A stretch of 64,000 bases of DNA from Canna indica (taxonomy: Eukaryota > Streptophyta > Magnoliopsida > Zingiberales > Cannaceae). Position numbers and translations under genes: made by a program. The notes under the pieces were generated by a model. The model did no database searches. It saw only the letters and a program-made list of their open reading frames with translations, and was not told the DNA's origin. Below are positions 1 through 10,397 of the stretch, in pieces (the stretch's first letter is position 1; each line of letters begins with the position of its first letter). The stretch lies in the NCBI GenBank assembly GCA_034359265.1, contig CP136898.1, forward strand, positions 41,563,501-41,627,500, written 5' to 3'.

Positions 1-1490
1 TGAGTGTACACCGACGTGGACTGAGTCGCGGACGATGGATTAGATGATGCCGAAGAGATGCCTGCTTCGGGATGACCTGACATGTTGCGTAGCATAGCTT
101 GTATATCCACCATCATCTGACTCTGGCACTCCATTATCTCAGTTTGACGCGCGACCGTGTCCTCTAGAGTCCTTATTCTGCTACTATGATCATAACTGGA
201 TCTAGAGGTGGACGGCCGCTCACCAGCGACCGGAGGGGTCGGTGCCCCAAGTGGCCCTAGTACGGCTCGCGCATGACCACTATCTGCGAAGCCATATACG
301 CGGCCATGGTCCCAGCCACCTGCGGCCTCGACCCACGATGCTGCGTCAAAGTCCTCGGGGGTACCCCCGCGCTGCACCACCGTCTGGCTGTAGGTCTCCT
401 ACTCGAGTTTGATTTTTTGTTTAATATTTATCATAAAACTTAAATTATAAATATATAATGAATAATTTAAACAAATATATAATTACCATAATGTATGCAG
501 CGCGGTTGTCGATGTACTCCCCCGTCCCATGTGCTCGACGGTGAGTCCGCTCGAACACCGCCATCGGGGAGGGTCGCTGGACAGTCTCGTCATCCAACAC
601 CGTCGTCTACATTTACAAAACAAATACATTAATTAGTACACATAGTAACAAATAAAATATATAATTAAAAGATATACTTACCATACGATTCGCGTGCACT
701 GCAAATGCAACAGAGCCGCCGGTGTGATGCGCTGCTCCTCCCGACATGCGATTTCTAGCCGCATTCCGAGAAACCTCCTGCCATCGATCCGTCGACCATA
801 TCCCCACGAGCTGGTCCCATATATCCGGAGTAATCCAATCGGGGCCGTATCCCCGAGTCTCCGCGATGTTAGTGGTCCCAGCTCGGGCCATCGCTTGGGA
901 CCGAGCCTGCCCCAGCTGCTCGTTGTACCTTGCCCGGGAAATAGCCTCCCAGGCAGCGTAAATGAAGGGCCTCTGGTCCTCGGCCCATGTATAGCGAGCC
1001 TGCAAAATAATAATATCAGTACCAATATTAATATATCATCATGCATGTAAAAAATAATAATAATACGTGCCTCAAACTCGCGTCATAACATGTCGACGTG
1101 CTCGCTAGGCACGTGAGACCACGTAGGCCATGCCCCATGCATGTATCGTCGAATAGTAGAAGAAATGCTCCTCGGCACTTCTTCTTGCTCGAACCTGCAC
1201 AACAAAAATAAATTTTAATATTATATTATGATATAATGAATTTGTAATGATTCATAATTCATGATATATTACCGCTCCCCAATCACGCTAATCAATCTAC
1301 GTGACTCTATGGCTGGTGGAGGCTGCCACCTGTTCGGCCCGCATGGCCGCCTGCGTCTGGATGTACTAGCCTCGGCAGTATCATTCGCATGAGGATTAGC
1401 AACAGGAGGATCAGCAGCATGAGTAAGTGCTGGAGTCTCACCGATCGGAGACTCCGAAACTCTCCTGCGTCGATAACCATGACCAGACAT
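1..1490 (-). pseudogene. CACTA accessory gene, Transposase_24 (Ptta/En/Spm)-like
   Basis: This is the second gene of the CACTA element, comparable to TNPA-type accessory proteins that act with TNP2. Exons inferred by comparison with the copy at 48374-49780 are about 1490-1272, 1195-1075, 1003-685, 606-491 and from 401 leftwards. Exon 1 starts at an ATG (1490) and encodes a basic Arg-rich N-terminus. Exon 3 carries the tryptophan-rich core seen in Transposase_24 proteins (motif ARYTWAEDQRP). The final exon reads through a Ser/Pro-rich tail towards a coiled-coil-like segment and leaves the window. Exon 2 has an in-frame TGA near 1088 where the other copy has Trp. Unlike the other copy, exon 3 has no stop and the last exon lacks the two small deletions. 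Family assignment is from motif recognition only. Confidence 0.7.
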
Positions 1491-1565
1491 ATCTGTCGAA
1501 CAGACATATAATCAGATTATTATATAAATAGTAGAGATATATTTAATAAAATATATACTTTACAA

Positions 1566-2320
1566 TTATTCATCATCATCTGAATAATAGTCTTTGAATT
1601 CTTCCTCTTCTTCCTCTTCTTCGTCTTCTTCATCTTCTTCATCTCCAGCTTTCTCAATTTCATGATCGTCATCATCAACATATTCAACTTCTAATTGAAT
1701 TGACGTTGTGTCTGCTTCCTCGAGTATTGGAATAATACGATCTACAGCAGGAGGATCATCTTCTTGATAGAAACCATGTGTCATATTAGGTATCAGCTCA
1801 TTTTCTCCTACTATCAGATCAATTTTTCCTCTACCTTTTGTCTTACAGACTACACGCCAATCTGCTCTATCTTTATTTCGAGCCGGATACTTCGCGTAAT
1901 ATACTTGTTCGGCTTGTGATGCCAATATAAAAGGCTCATTTGCTGCCAATTTCGATTTGTAATTAACCTCAACAAGTTTGTATTTTGGATGAACTTTCAT
2001 GCCCCTTTCTGTTGTATCGAACCAATGACATCTAAATAGGATCACTGATTTTAAGCCGAAGTTGTGCAACTCTATCACTTCTTCCACCAGTCCATAAAAA
2101 TCCATATCACATTCAACATAGATTGTCCCTTTCACGCAGACCCCAGCATTCATCGTCTTCTTTGTAAATGAATATTCAACCGTGTGAAATTTATACCCGT
2201 TAACAAAATATCCGCTATAGCACGACACAAGTCGCGACGGTCCACTAACAAACTCAAATATTCTTTCATCTATTTCAGCTCTGTGATCTTTGCTGTAAGT
2301 CTGAATCCAAGTAGGGAAAT
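1566..2320 (-). pseudogene. TNP2-type CACTA transposase, C-terminal remnant (DUF4216)
   Basis: The readable frame covers only the C-terminal third of a TNP2 transposase. It begins at the internal-deletion junction (2317-2320) and is clear from 2228. It contains the DUF4216 region (motifs SGYFVNGYKFHT and VILFRCHWFDTTERG) and ends in a very acidic Asp/Glu tail. It is nearly identical over this span to residues encoded at 47563-48298. The N-terminal transposase-associated domain, the catalytic Transposase_21 core and DUF4218 are all missing. No start codon is kept near the old leader, so translation is doubtful. Confidence 0.9.
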
Positions 2321-2526
2321 AACTATATTCCCAAATTGTCCAATCAGGGACAATTCAAGAATTGTACGTAGTATAAAAGATCATCTACTTCTTTTACACG
2401 AACATACAATCCCCGAACGGATCTAAGGTTTTGCTAAATCATATCCGACTCGTCGATGTGTACGTGAAACATATGAACTCGTCGGATGCATGATTATTTT
2501 CTAAATGTTTCGAGACAGTTCGAGTC

Positions 2527-2624
2527 CATATTGGACGATTTCGACGCGCGTCCGAAGTGGACGATTCCGGCGCGCGTCCGAAGTGGATGATTCCGGCGCG
2601 CGTTCGAAGTGGACAATTCCGAAA
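2527..2624 (-). repeat. 26-bp tandem repeat, about 3 copies, CACTA leader
   Basis: Degenerate copies of a 26-bp unit of the type GGACGATTCCGGCGCGCGTCC lie upstream of the transposase remnant. The related copy at 44073 holds about 12 units and the CACTA fragment at 29745 about six or seven, so the array contracts or expands between copies. Confidence 0.85.
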
Positions 2625-3035
2625 TTAATCTAAACCCTAATAATTAATCTAACAAATTAAACAATTAATCTAAATAATTAATTAACAATTAAAAAACAAT
2701 AAAAAATTATATATAAATCTATAAATTCCGGCGCCGGAGTCAGGTGGGCTCCGGCGCCGGCGTACAGTGGCCGGAGACACTGTCCGGCCACTGTACAAGG
2801 TCCGGCGGCGGCCATCGGCTGACCACCGCCGATCGAAACCCTTAAAAAAGGGTTTCGGTCGGATTTCCCGCCGGCCGCAACGGGAAGAGATGGTCGGCCG
2901 GCGAGGCATACCTGAAAATGTCGGCAGCAGCGGGAGGAGGAAGAGGCGTCGTCGGCGTCGGCAGCGGCGGCGCTAGGCGGGAGCAGGAGACGACGGCGGC
3001 AGCAGCGGGAGGAAGAAGGGTTGGGCGCGACTGCG

Positions 3036-3354
3036 TGCGCTATATAAACTTATCAGCAACGGCTCACTCGCCCGTTAGAAAGCCGTTGCTAATAAGTTAT
3101 CATCAGCAACGGCTCACTTGTCCGTTAGAAAGCCATTGCTGATAATTAAAATATCAGCAACGGCTCGCCTTTCCATTAGAAAGCCATTGCAGATAATTAA
3201 AATAATCCGCAACGGCTCGCGTGTCCGTTAGAACGCCATTGCAGATACAAATATCTGCAACGGCTCGGGCGGCCGTAAGAATGTCGTTACAAATAGCAAC
3301 GGCTTGAGCGGCCGTTGCTGATAGCCGTTGCTGATGTAGTATATTCTAGTAGTG
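3036..3354 (-). repeat. CACTA subterminal repeat array with TATA box
   Basis: Between the terminus and the leader there are alternating direct and inverted copies of a CAGCAACGGC motif, each about 40-55 bp apart. This is the usual binding platform for the accessory protein in En/Spm-like elements. A TATATAAAC sequence at 3041-3049 (minus: GTTTATATAG) sits at the inner edge, and the same arrangement occurs in the right-hand copy at 43665-43673. It is inferred to be the element promoter. Confidence 0.75.
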
Positions 3355-4243
3355 TCAGTGCCCTTGCTCTGGCTCTATAACATACATTCTTAGTGACTGA
3401 CATGGCAAATTTTTGGTCAATATCCCTTTGCATTTCAAGTACATTCCAGTCTGGTTTTTCCCTAAAAGTTTCCATGTAGTGCCTTACAAGCCATTTAGAT
3501 GAGGCTTGCTTGTTTCTTGCTGGTCTAGATCATTTATGCTCTGAATCATATATCTTAATCACAAATGCTTCATTCCTTTGTGTTAAGCTTCCATAAATCC
3601 TCCAAGGATATTTGGCACTACACCTAGCCTCAACATTTTTCTCACCAGACCTAGTAAACTTAACAGCCTTCCCATTCTTCAAAGCATAGTCTTGAACAGC
3701 TTGCCTGAACTGTCCTGCTGACTCAAACCTCATTTTAAGGCAAAATTCATCAAATTCTTTGCCCCTAAATCCTTTACCCTTCGATTTTCTAAATTTTTTT
3801 ATATCTTCATCATCACTACTATTAGGTGTCTGCACTGATTCAGTTGAAGTATCACTTGATGATTCATCAGAACTTGATGAATCATTGTTCCCACCCTCAG
3901 CTTCCCTGTGTTGATCTCCTCCACCATTGGTACCTTGGTCATCTTTACTATGCCGATCTCCTCCACCACTAATACCTTGCTCATCTTTACTGTGCTGATC
4001 TCCTCCACCACTGATACCTTGCTCATCTTCCCTGTGCTCATCTCATCCATTACTAGTACCTTGCTCATCTTCTCTGTGCTCATCTCCTCCACCACTAGTA
4101 CCTTGCTCATCTTTAAAAATTCTCTTCTTTCTCTTCACTATTTTGTATTCTTCATAATCCTCATTACTTGTGTCATCATCTCCATCAAAATCAGTATGTT
4201 CATGAGCCTCATCCTGGTCAGCTCCTTCATGATCAGGCTCCAA
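3355..4243 (-). pseudogene. MULE transposase fragment (MuDR DNA-binding domain)
   Basis: Reading leftwards, an acidic linker (4243-3900) contains five or six imperfect copies of a unit of about 14 residues (motif DEQGTSGGGDEH), followed by a Ser/Asp-rich stretch. Then comes the plant MuDR-type DNA-binding segment (KNGKAVKFTRSGE and ARCSAKYPWRI, about 3730-3560) and the start of the region leading to the transposase core (SKWLVRHYMETFREKPDWN). Breaks: an in-frame TGA near 4045 in the linker, a TGA near 3530, then the CACTA insertion at 3354 directly after an Arg/Ala-rich stretch. The catalytic domain is absent. Confidence 0.75.
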
Positions 4244-4271
4244 ATTCTCATCCTGGTTGAGTTTTGAGAGC

Positions 4272-4610
4272 CTATTCTAGTTTCGTTTTTCTCAATTCAT
4301 AGTCTCTAACTCTTTCTGAATAGAAGTGTATAGACCCACAACTTATCGCCAATTTACACATTTTCTTAACTGCAGTTTCTGTCTTTATCTCCACCAGTCC
4401 AGAAGATAAGGATTTCTTAGGGTCTTTGTACCATAATTTAGGTCGAGAGTAACCTAATGTCCCTACCAAGAGACTCATGTCAGACAATGTAACTGTATTT
4501 GAAATCATATCATCTTCTCTGACTAAGAGCAGTTCACCCCCCACATAGCGTAAATGGGGTTCAAAAATCATTTGACCACCATGATGTACTACAATCTCAA
4601 AATTTTCCAT
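4272..4610 (-). pseudogene. PB1-like N-terminal segment of MULE transposase
   Basis: An ATG at 4610 opens a frame of about 112 residues beginning MENFEIVVHHGGQM and containing a pattern (GGELLLVREDD, MSLLVGTLGY, LWYKDP) seen at the N-terminus of many plant MULE transposases, where it is annotated as a PB1-like domain. It ends at a TAG (4272-4274), and the acidic linker continues in another frame from 4243. Either an intron or a frameshift separates them; no clean splice signals were seen, so a frameshift is more likely. Confidence 0.6.
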
Positions 4611-4869
4611 CCTACATGAAAATGAATATGCGACAGATGGCAAAGAGTGAAAAAACAATGAAAAGAATGGATTCACAAAATATTAGGACCACAACACATG
4701 GATTAAAAAAAAGATGGCACATGCGAAAGAAACCAAAAATATACTTGTTGTTTTTGGAACCACAGCTTCGCAATGTCCCCACCGCTCGTCCCTTCGTGCT
4801 CTAATCCGGCGACAAAGATTCTAGAAGGCGTGCCCTAATCCGGCGACAAAAGCGACAAAAATCCCCCTC

Positions 4870-5236
4870 TTCGCAGTGTTCGAGCAGGCGAGCAGGTAAA
4901 ATAAGGACTAAGGCATTGAGCGCGCCCAATTTGGAGACGACGGGAAAATTACCATTTTGTCCGTCCCCGTTTCAAAAAACATTAGCATGGGGGGGTGGGT
5001 AATTTCATAATTTTATGTTACCCTTTACTCGTCCGTTGAAATTATATGCCACGTTGGCAAAGTAACTTGCCGCGTCATCGCCGTTAACGGCCATGTCAGC
5101 AATAACCGTAAAAAAAGACGGTGCATGCTAAACGGGGTGACGGAATCAAAGTTCGTGTATTTTCTTGTTAACAGAAAAAGTTTGTGCTATAAATGGGAAA
5201 ATGTCCAAAGTTCGTATTTTTTTGGGATATTTACCC
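4870..5236. repeat. Probable MULE terminal inverted repeat (one arm)
   Basis: The sequence from 5236 inwards has the length and composition of a long MULE TIR and lies immediately upstream of the MULE reading frames. The partner arm would lie beyond the left edge of the window. Confidence 0.55.
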
Positions 5237-6687
5237 TAAATATAATAATCAAACCATACATTTAAGCATGCATAAAAGTAAACCAAGTAATAACCACTCA
5301 TCACGCATGCCAGGCCAGTATCCACAACAACAAAATGAACATGGAGTAAATAATCACACGGGTCAGTCGCTAGGATGGCCCTCTAGTGAGCTTCCTGCCC
5401 TGGGCCTCACGAGCTAGGATGGTTGACTAGTATTGTTGCCCCCTTTGGTTGGCAATATCCCTCAAACAAATGCCACTCCAGGTCGGTCGTTAGTGTAGCT
5501 CTCTAACGAGCTTCGGCCACACCAGCCCAAAAACTCACTTCAAAATTTCAGCAGAATTCATCAAACATCAAAAACAACCACGTTGAAAATCTCGTGTGAA
5601 ACCGATTCAATCGATCACCAAAGTTCAATCCATCAACAGGGCATGAAACTAGCCCCAAATCAACCTACTTCTTCCCTAATGAACCGAACAACAAAAGGGA
5701 GGTACACCCTCCAAATCACAACTCAAATTGCGAAAACAACGCTCATCAGAAATGTAAAATTCAAAAATTTCAAAAATGTCTTGACAAATATGAAATTCGG
5801 GGTGGCATACCACGATGGTTTCGGCCAAGCCACTCCCCGTGACATCGAACCCTCGATTTCCTCAAGATTTTGAGCGCTCTCTTCCCTCTCCATGGGTTGC
5901 GTTCAGCTCCTCCTTCTCTTGGAGTCGTATGGTTAGTCCAATCCCATATTTTTATATTTTTTTCACTTAAGGCTGAAATGTCAGTTGAGCCCCTATCTTG
6001 AATCCAATTCTAATTTGGCCCATGAACTCGTACAAACCACATCCAAGAAAACCCCCCGGGCTCGAGCTAGACCAAAATTTAATGTTTCCTACTTGATTAT
6101 AATCAAATTCCGCACTCAAGAGGTTTGTACCTCCGATCGTGTTCTCCGGCGATGTCCTCGTCTCGCTCCGAAGCACAACCTGAGTCTGAGGCTGAAACCA
6201 AAATTAAAACATGAGTGTTACTGTTCACTTACACTTTCACTCTGTTTGGATAGAGTTTATTAAGGGGAAGAAAAAGAAAAGAGAGAGGAAGGGATGAGAC
6301 GGGAGGGAAATGAAGGGTAAAAACTAACATAGCTTAATAAGGGGAAGGGAATGAAAGAGAAGAGAGAGAAACATTAACGTTGTTTGGATGTAACGTATAA
6401 GGAGAAAAAAAAGTGGAACAAGAAAATTTTTTATTTAATAGATAATTATACCCTTTTATTTTTGTATTATATATGACGCTTCAAGAAAAGACTGAAAATT
6501 GATTGTAGAAGGTCAACCCAACCACAAAGTGTTCAAACCACGTGTTGCACTAAAGATATTATATAAGATATATATGTGTGCTTTTTCTTTTTTGTCATAT
6601 TTTGTCGTTTGTTTTCAATAGGAACGGGAAGAGGCCACTAGGATTTAATGATTTTTTTTGTAAATTTATGAAAATAATAAGGGCAAT
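5237..6687. other. No gene recognised; possible interrupted MITE at its end
   Basis: About 1.4 kb without a convincing reading frame. The short frames at 5193-5417 and 5583-5873 have no recognisable motif. From about 6237 the sequence (TGTTTGGATAGAG, then purine-rich GGGAAGG runs) resembles, in reverse, the stretch at 14640-14720 beyond Copia A (CTCCTTT then AGTCCAAACA). The two may be the ends of one small inverted-repeat element split by the retrotransposon. Confidence 0.35.
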
Positions 6688-8705
6688 TGTTGGCTTAAGG
6701 GTCTCTCTTAAGCTTCGATCTTCATTTTGATGACAACAAACATATATTTAATTTATGTGTGAAGTTTTGAGTTAAGGTAGAGGTTGCGATAAGCATGCAA
6801 ACTTCGTTCGGAGAAACGAAAGAAAAGAATGTCAAAGAAAGGCTCGGGTATAGACTAAGTAGATATCTTGTAATATACCCCTAGGACGATCTTATCCCAA
6901 GCCTAATTATAAGGTTATCCAAGTTAGAACTTGGTAACTAAACCTATCGAAAAGCATGTAACAAATAAAAAGAAAAAAATCAGCCTCAGCCTAAGTTCGA
7001 TCGACCGGTCGGTCGACCGAACAAGGCAGAAGATTTGGCAGTAGCCTTGTCGGTCGACCGGACAGTCGACCGGATGATGCCTCAAAATGGCAGTAGCCAA
7101 TCGGTCGACCGAAGATGGCAAAAAAATGGTAGTGGGCTACATCGGTCGACCGATCGATCGACCGACCAATGCCAAAAATTGGTAGAAGGTGCTTCGATCG
7201 ACTGTATTGCGGATCACTCAACTTGCGATTCATTCGATCGACCCGTAGGTCGACCGAATAGAGTAATTAAAGCAGCGATTGCGGGCGGTCGATCGATCGA
7301 TCGACTGACGATCGATTGGCAAGCGACCGAACGGCGGTAATGGCTAGTTTTCCGTCCGTTGAACAGCTCGTTCGGTTGAGGGGTTAGTGCCTGTCCCTTT
7401 TTTTTCTATTTTATCAGTTTTCTTTTTGCTTAGTTTCAACTTCAATTGAATGCAAATGTAACTTAACATTGTATGTTATCAAATATCAAGAACAATAATA
7501 AGCAAACATTCAAGGCAATGCAAACACGATGAAATATAGTGGTTCGGCCAACCGCCTACTCCACAACCTTGGCTCATCACCAAGGATTTCTAACCAACTA
7601 CTTTATAGAACTTGTGTTTCCCTTTGAATACAACTGAAGACAGAATTCTCACCTCTTTGAGAACTCCTCAAACTTATTCACCTAGGCAAAACACAAATCT
7701 ACAAAGCCTAACCCTAAGTGTTTCTCTAGCACACCTAGCAAGCTATTACAGGTGAAAACAAGTTTAAAACAACTCTTCAAATACAATAGAAAGGAGCTAA
7801 TAATTGAAAGAAGAACCAATGCTCTTTTCTCAAGCCTTCAAGCCTTCAACTCGTCCAGTAGATGAACTTGAATCGCAGCAGAGTTGAGGAACATAACTGG
7901 GTGCTTGAGAAGGATGTTGACAGAAGAACATGACACAACAATCAATCTTTTTGAAGGCTCAAATCACTTCTTAAATTCTCAACAAAATCTCTAAGTAGAT
8001 ATCTTATAATATACCCCTAGGACGATCTTATCCCAAGCCTAATTGTAAGGTTATCCCCTAGGACGATTTTGTTGAGAATTTAAGAAGTGATTTGAGCCTT
8101 CAAAAAGATTGATTGTTGTGTCATGTTCTTCTGTCAACATCCTTCTCAAGCGCCCAGTTCTGTTCCTCAACTCTGCTATGATTCAAGTTCATCTACTGGA
8201 CGAGTTGAAGGCTTGAAGGCTTGAGAAAAGAGCATTGGTTCTTCTTTCAATTATTAGCTCATTTCTATTGTATTTGAAGAGTTGTTTTAAACTTGTTTTC
8301 ACCTGTAATAGCTTGCTAGGTGTGCTAGAGAAACACTTAGGGTTAGGCTTTGTAGATTTATGTTTTGCCTAGGTGAATAAGTTTGAGGAGTTCTCAAAGA
8401 GGTGAGAATTATGTCTTCAGTTGTATTCAAAGAGAAACACAAGTTCTATAAAGTAGTTGGTTAGAAATCCTTGGTGATGAGCCAAGGTTGTGGAGTAGGC
8501 GGTTGGCCGAACCACTATATTTCATCGTGTTTGCATTGCCTTGAATGTTTGCTTATTATTGTTCTTGATATTTGATAACATACAATGTTAAGTTACATTT
8601 GCATTCAATTGAAGTTGAAACTAAGCAAAAAGAAAACTGATAAAATAGAAAAAAAGGGACAGACACTATTCAACCCCCCCTTTTAGTGTCGGATTTCATA
8701 CAACA
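6688..8705 (+). repeat. 5' LTR of Copia A, rearranged
   Basis: It starts TGTTGGCTTAAGG and ends CATACAACA. U3 (6688-7384) contains many self-complementary TCGGTCGACCGA-type motifs. Where the 3' LTR has its TATA box and first transcribed bases (13826-13880), this LTR instead has an inverted copy of its own downstream half, then a 75-bp scrap of U3, then the normal downstream half. It therefore appears to lack a core promoter. Confidence 0.93.
7385..8668. repeat. 605-bp inverted repeat inside the 5' LTR
   Basis: The left arm 7385-7989 and right arm 8065-8668 are reverse complements with only a few mismatches seen by eye. The spacer 7990-8064 matches U3 around 6855-6919 (AGTAGATATCTTATAATATA and the bases after it). 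Only the right arm is in the normal LTR order. RNA crossing both arms would fold into a hairpin of about 600 bp. Confidence 0.95.
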
Positions 8706-8707
8706 AT

Positions 8708-8719
8708 TGGTATCAGAGC
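8708..8719 (+). other. Primer binding site of Copia A (tRNA-iMet)
   Basis: TGGTATCAGAGC begins two bases after the 5' LTR, complementary to the 3' end of plant initiator tRNA-Met. It is intact. Confidence 0.92.
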
Positions 8720-8762
8720 TAGGTCGTAGGATAAGACTTAACCATCTTACCTATAAATTAAG

Positions 8763-10397
8763 ATGTCGAGTGAAATCCAACTAGCTCAAGGGTCCTCTAC
8801 TCATACTCCATCACTATTCGATGGAAACAACTATGCCTACTGGAAGATTCGTATGAATGGCTTCCTACAATCTCTAGGCATGAATGTAAGGAGGATGATT
8901 TATGTAGAGTATAAGCAACCCACTAAGGACATGGATGAGTGGGACCAAGAAGAGATTAAACTCTTTAATGCTAATGCAAAGGCCGCCAAAGCATTATATT
9001 GCGGTCTATCAATTAATGAGTTCAATAGAATCTCTACTTGCAAGTCCGCATATGAACTATGGAAGGTCCTAAAGACTACACATGAAGGGACTTCACAAGT
9101 AAAGGAATCTAAGATAAACCTACTCATGCATGATTATAAAACGTTTAAAATGTTATCACATGAATCCATTGATGCCATGTATTCTAGATTTCAAAACATT
9201 ACAAATGAATTAGCTAACCTTGGCAGAGAGATAAGGGAAGAGGAGAAGGTAAGGAAGCTCCTTCATTCCCTTCCAAAAGCTTGGGAGCCCAAGGTTATAG
9301 CAATCATATAAGCGAAAGACATGAGCACCTTGAAGATCACCGAGCTCACTAGGTCTCTCATGACACATGAGACCCATATGAAACAATATAAGGAGGAAGA
9401 TGCCCCCAAAGGCAAGACCATTGCCTTAACAGCATCATACCGAGTAGAAGAATCCTCATCATCCGAGGAAGAGACGGATGACTTTGAGGAAATGGCGATG
9501 TTGGCAAGGAGATTCATGAGCTTCATGAGAGAAGGCATGAGAAGGGGAAGAGGAAGCTTCATATGCTACCATTGCAACAAGGCTGGGCATCTAAGGAAGG
9601 ATTGCCCACTTCTCAAGATGACTTCCACCTCTAACCCTCACAAAAAGGACAAATACAATAATAATAAGAAGAAGGCAATGATGGCTTCTTGGGATAAAAG
9701 CGAGGCCTCATCGAGTGAAGAAAACTCAAAGAGTGAAAAGGCAAATCTTTGCTTGATGGCAAATGATGATGAGGTAAGATTTACTTTTGGTGAGCTTTCT
9801 TTTACTCAAGAAGAGCTAGAAAACGAATTTGATCAAATGCATGATGAATTTAAAGCTATTAGAAGAAAATTTAAAGAGCTTAAAAAGGACAATAAATCTT
9901 TAGAGCTAGAAAATGATAGCTTATTAGTTTCATGCAATGCTTTAAAGAAAGAAGTAGATACCCTTAAGGAAGAGAAACATGCCCTAGAGAAGGCTAAGAA
10001 GGAAATACAAAATGATAATAAAAAATCAGAAGATGAAAACAAGTATTTAAGTGATCAAGTAGAGCACTTGAATGATAGCATGCTAACATTGAAAAAGGAA
10101 CTTTGCATGCTTAATGAAAAGATGACAACCCTACAAAATGTCATGCCTAAGGTTGTCCATAAAAAGAAATCATCACACTTCCATGCTCACACATACAATA
10201 GAAGGAAATTTAATGGAAATTATTTTTCTTGTGGCATATTTGGCCATATGGCTAAGGAGTGTGCTTTAAGGAGGAACCCATATGCTAGATTTACTTGGGT
10301 TCCTAAAATGACTAACACTCAAGGGCCCAAGAAAGTTTGGGTACCTAAAATAGTTTCTTCTCCTTTTGTAGATGAAGAAGCATCCTCAAGCAAGTAG
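8763..10397 (+). pseudogene. Copia A gag
   Basis: The capsid-type polyprotein starts at the ATG at 8763 (MSSEIQLAQGS), 44 bp after the primer site. The N-terminal part has the DUF4219/UBN2-type gag pattern (NNYAYWKIRMNGFL). An in-frame TAA at 9309-9311 interrupts it, and the same frame continues to a TAG at 10395-10397. Further on are an acidic Ser-rich stretch, a CCHC zinc knuckle (CYHCNKAGHLRKDC, about 9570), a long Lys/Glu-rich coiled coil (about 9780-10130) and a second knuckle (CFSCG..GHMAKEC in the relatives; here about 10235 the first Cys is replaced, reading YFSCGIFGHMAKEC). The last 26 bp overlap the pol frame, which lies at +1. Confidence 0.88.

Larger units (their letters stand above)
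1..3354 (-). mobile_element. CACTA (En/Spm) element, internally deleted, cut by window start
   Basis: The element runs leftwards from its 5' terminus at 3354, where the plus strand ends in TTCTAGTAGTG (CACTACTAGAA on the minus strand). The 3-bp target copy on this side is TCA (3355-3357); the other end lies outside the window. Its sequence matches the element at 43359-50544 in inverted orientation: subterminal CAGCAACGGC repeats, TATA box, GC-rich leader, 26-bp repeats, the C-terminal part of the TNP2 transposase and the accessory gene. Compared with that copy it lacks 2,992 bp (44567-47558 there), with ATTT shared at the junction (here 2317-2320). It cannot make TNP2 itself and would need a helper. 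It was inserted into a MULE transposase relic. Confidence 0.93.
3355..5236 (-). mobile_element. Mutator-like element (MULE), 5' part
   Basis: The right end reads GGGTAAATATCCC on the minus strand, followed by roughly 350 bp of the kind found in long MULE terminal inverted repeats (runs on cell-wide motifs such as GTCCAAAGTTCGTA and the CACCCCGTTTAGCATGC stretch). Inside are a PB1-like N-terminal segment, an acidic repetitive linker and a MuDR DNA-binding segment. The element is interrupted at 3355 by the CACTA element, so its transposase core and other end lie outside the window. The 9-bp target copy cannot be checked with only one end. Confidence 0.7.
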
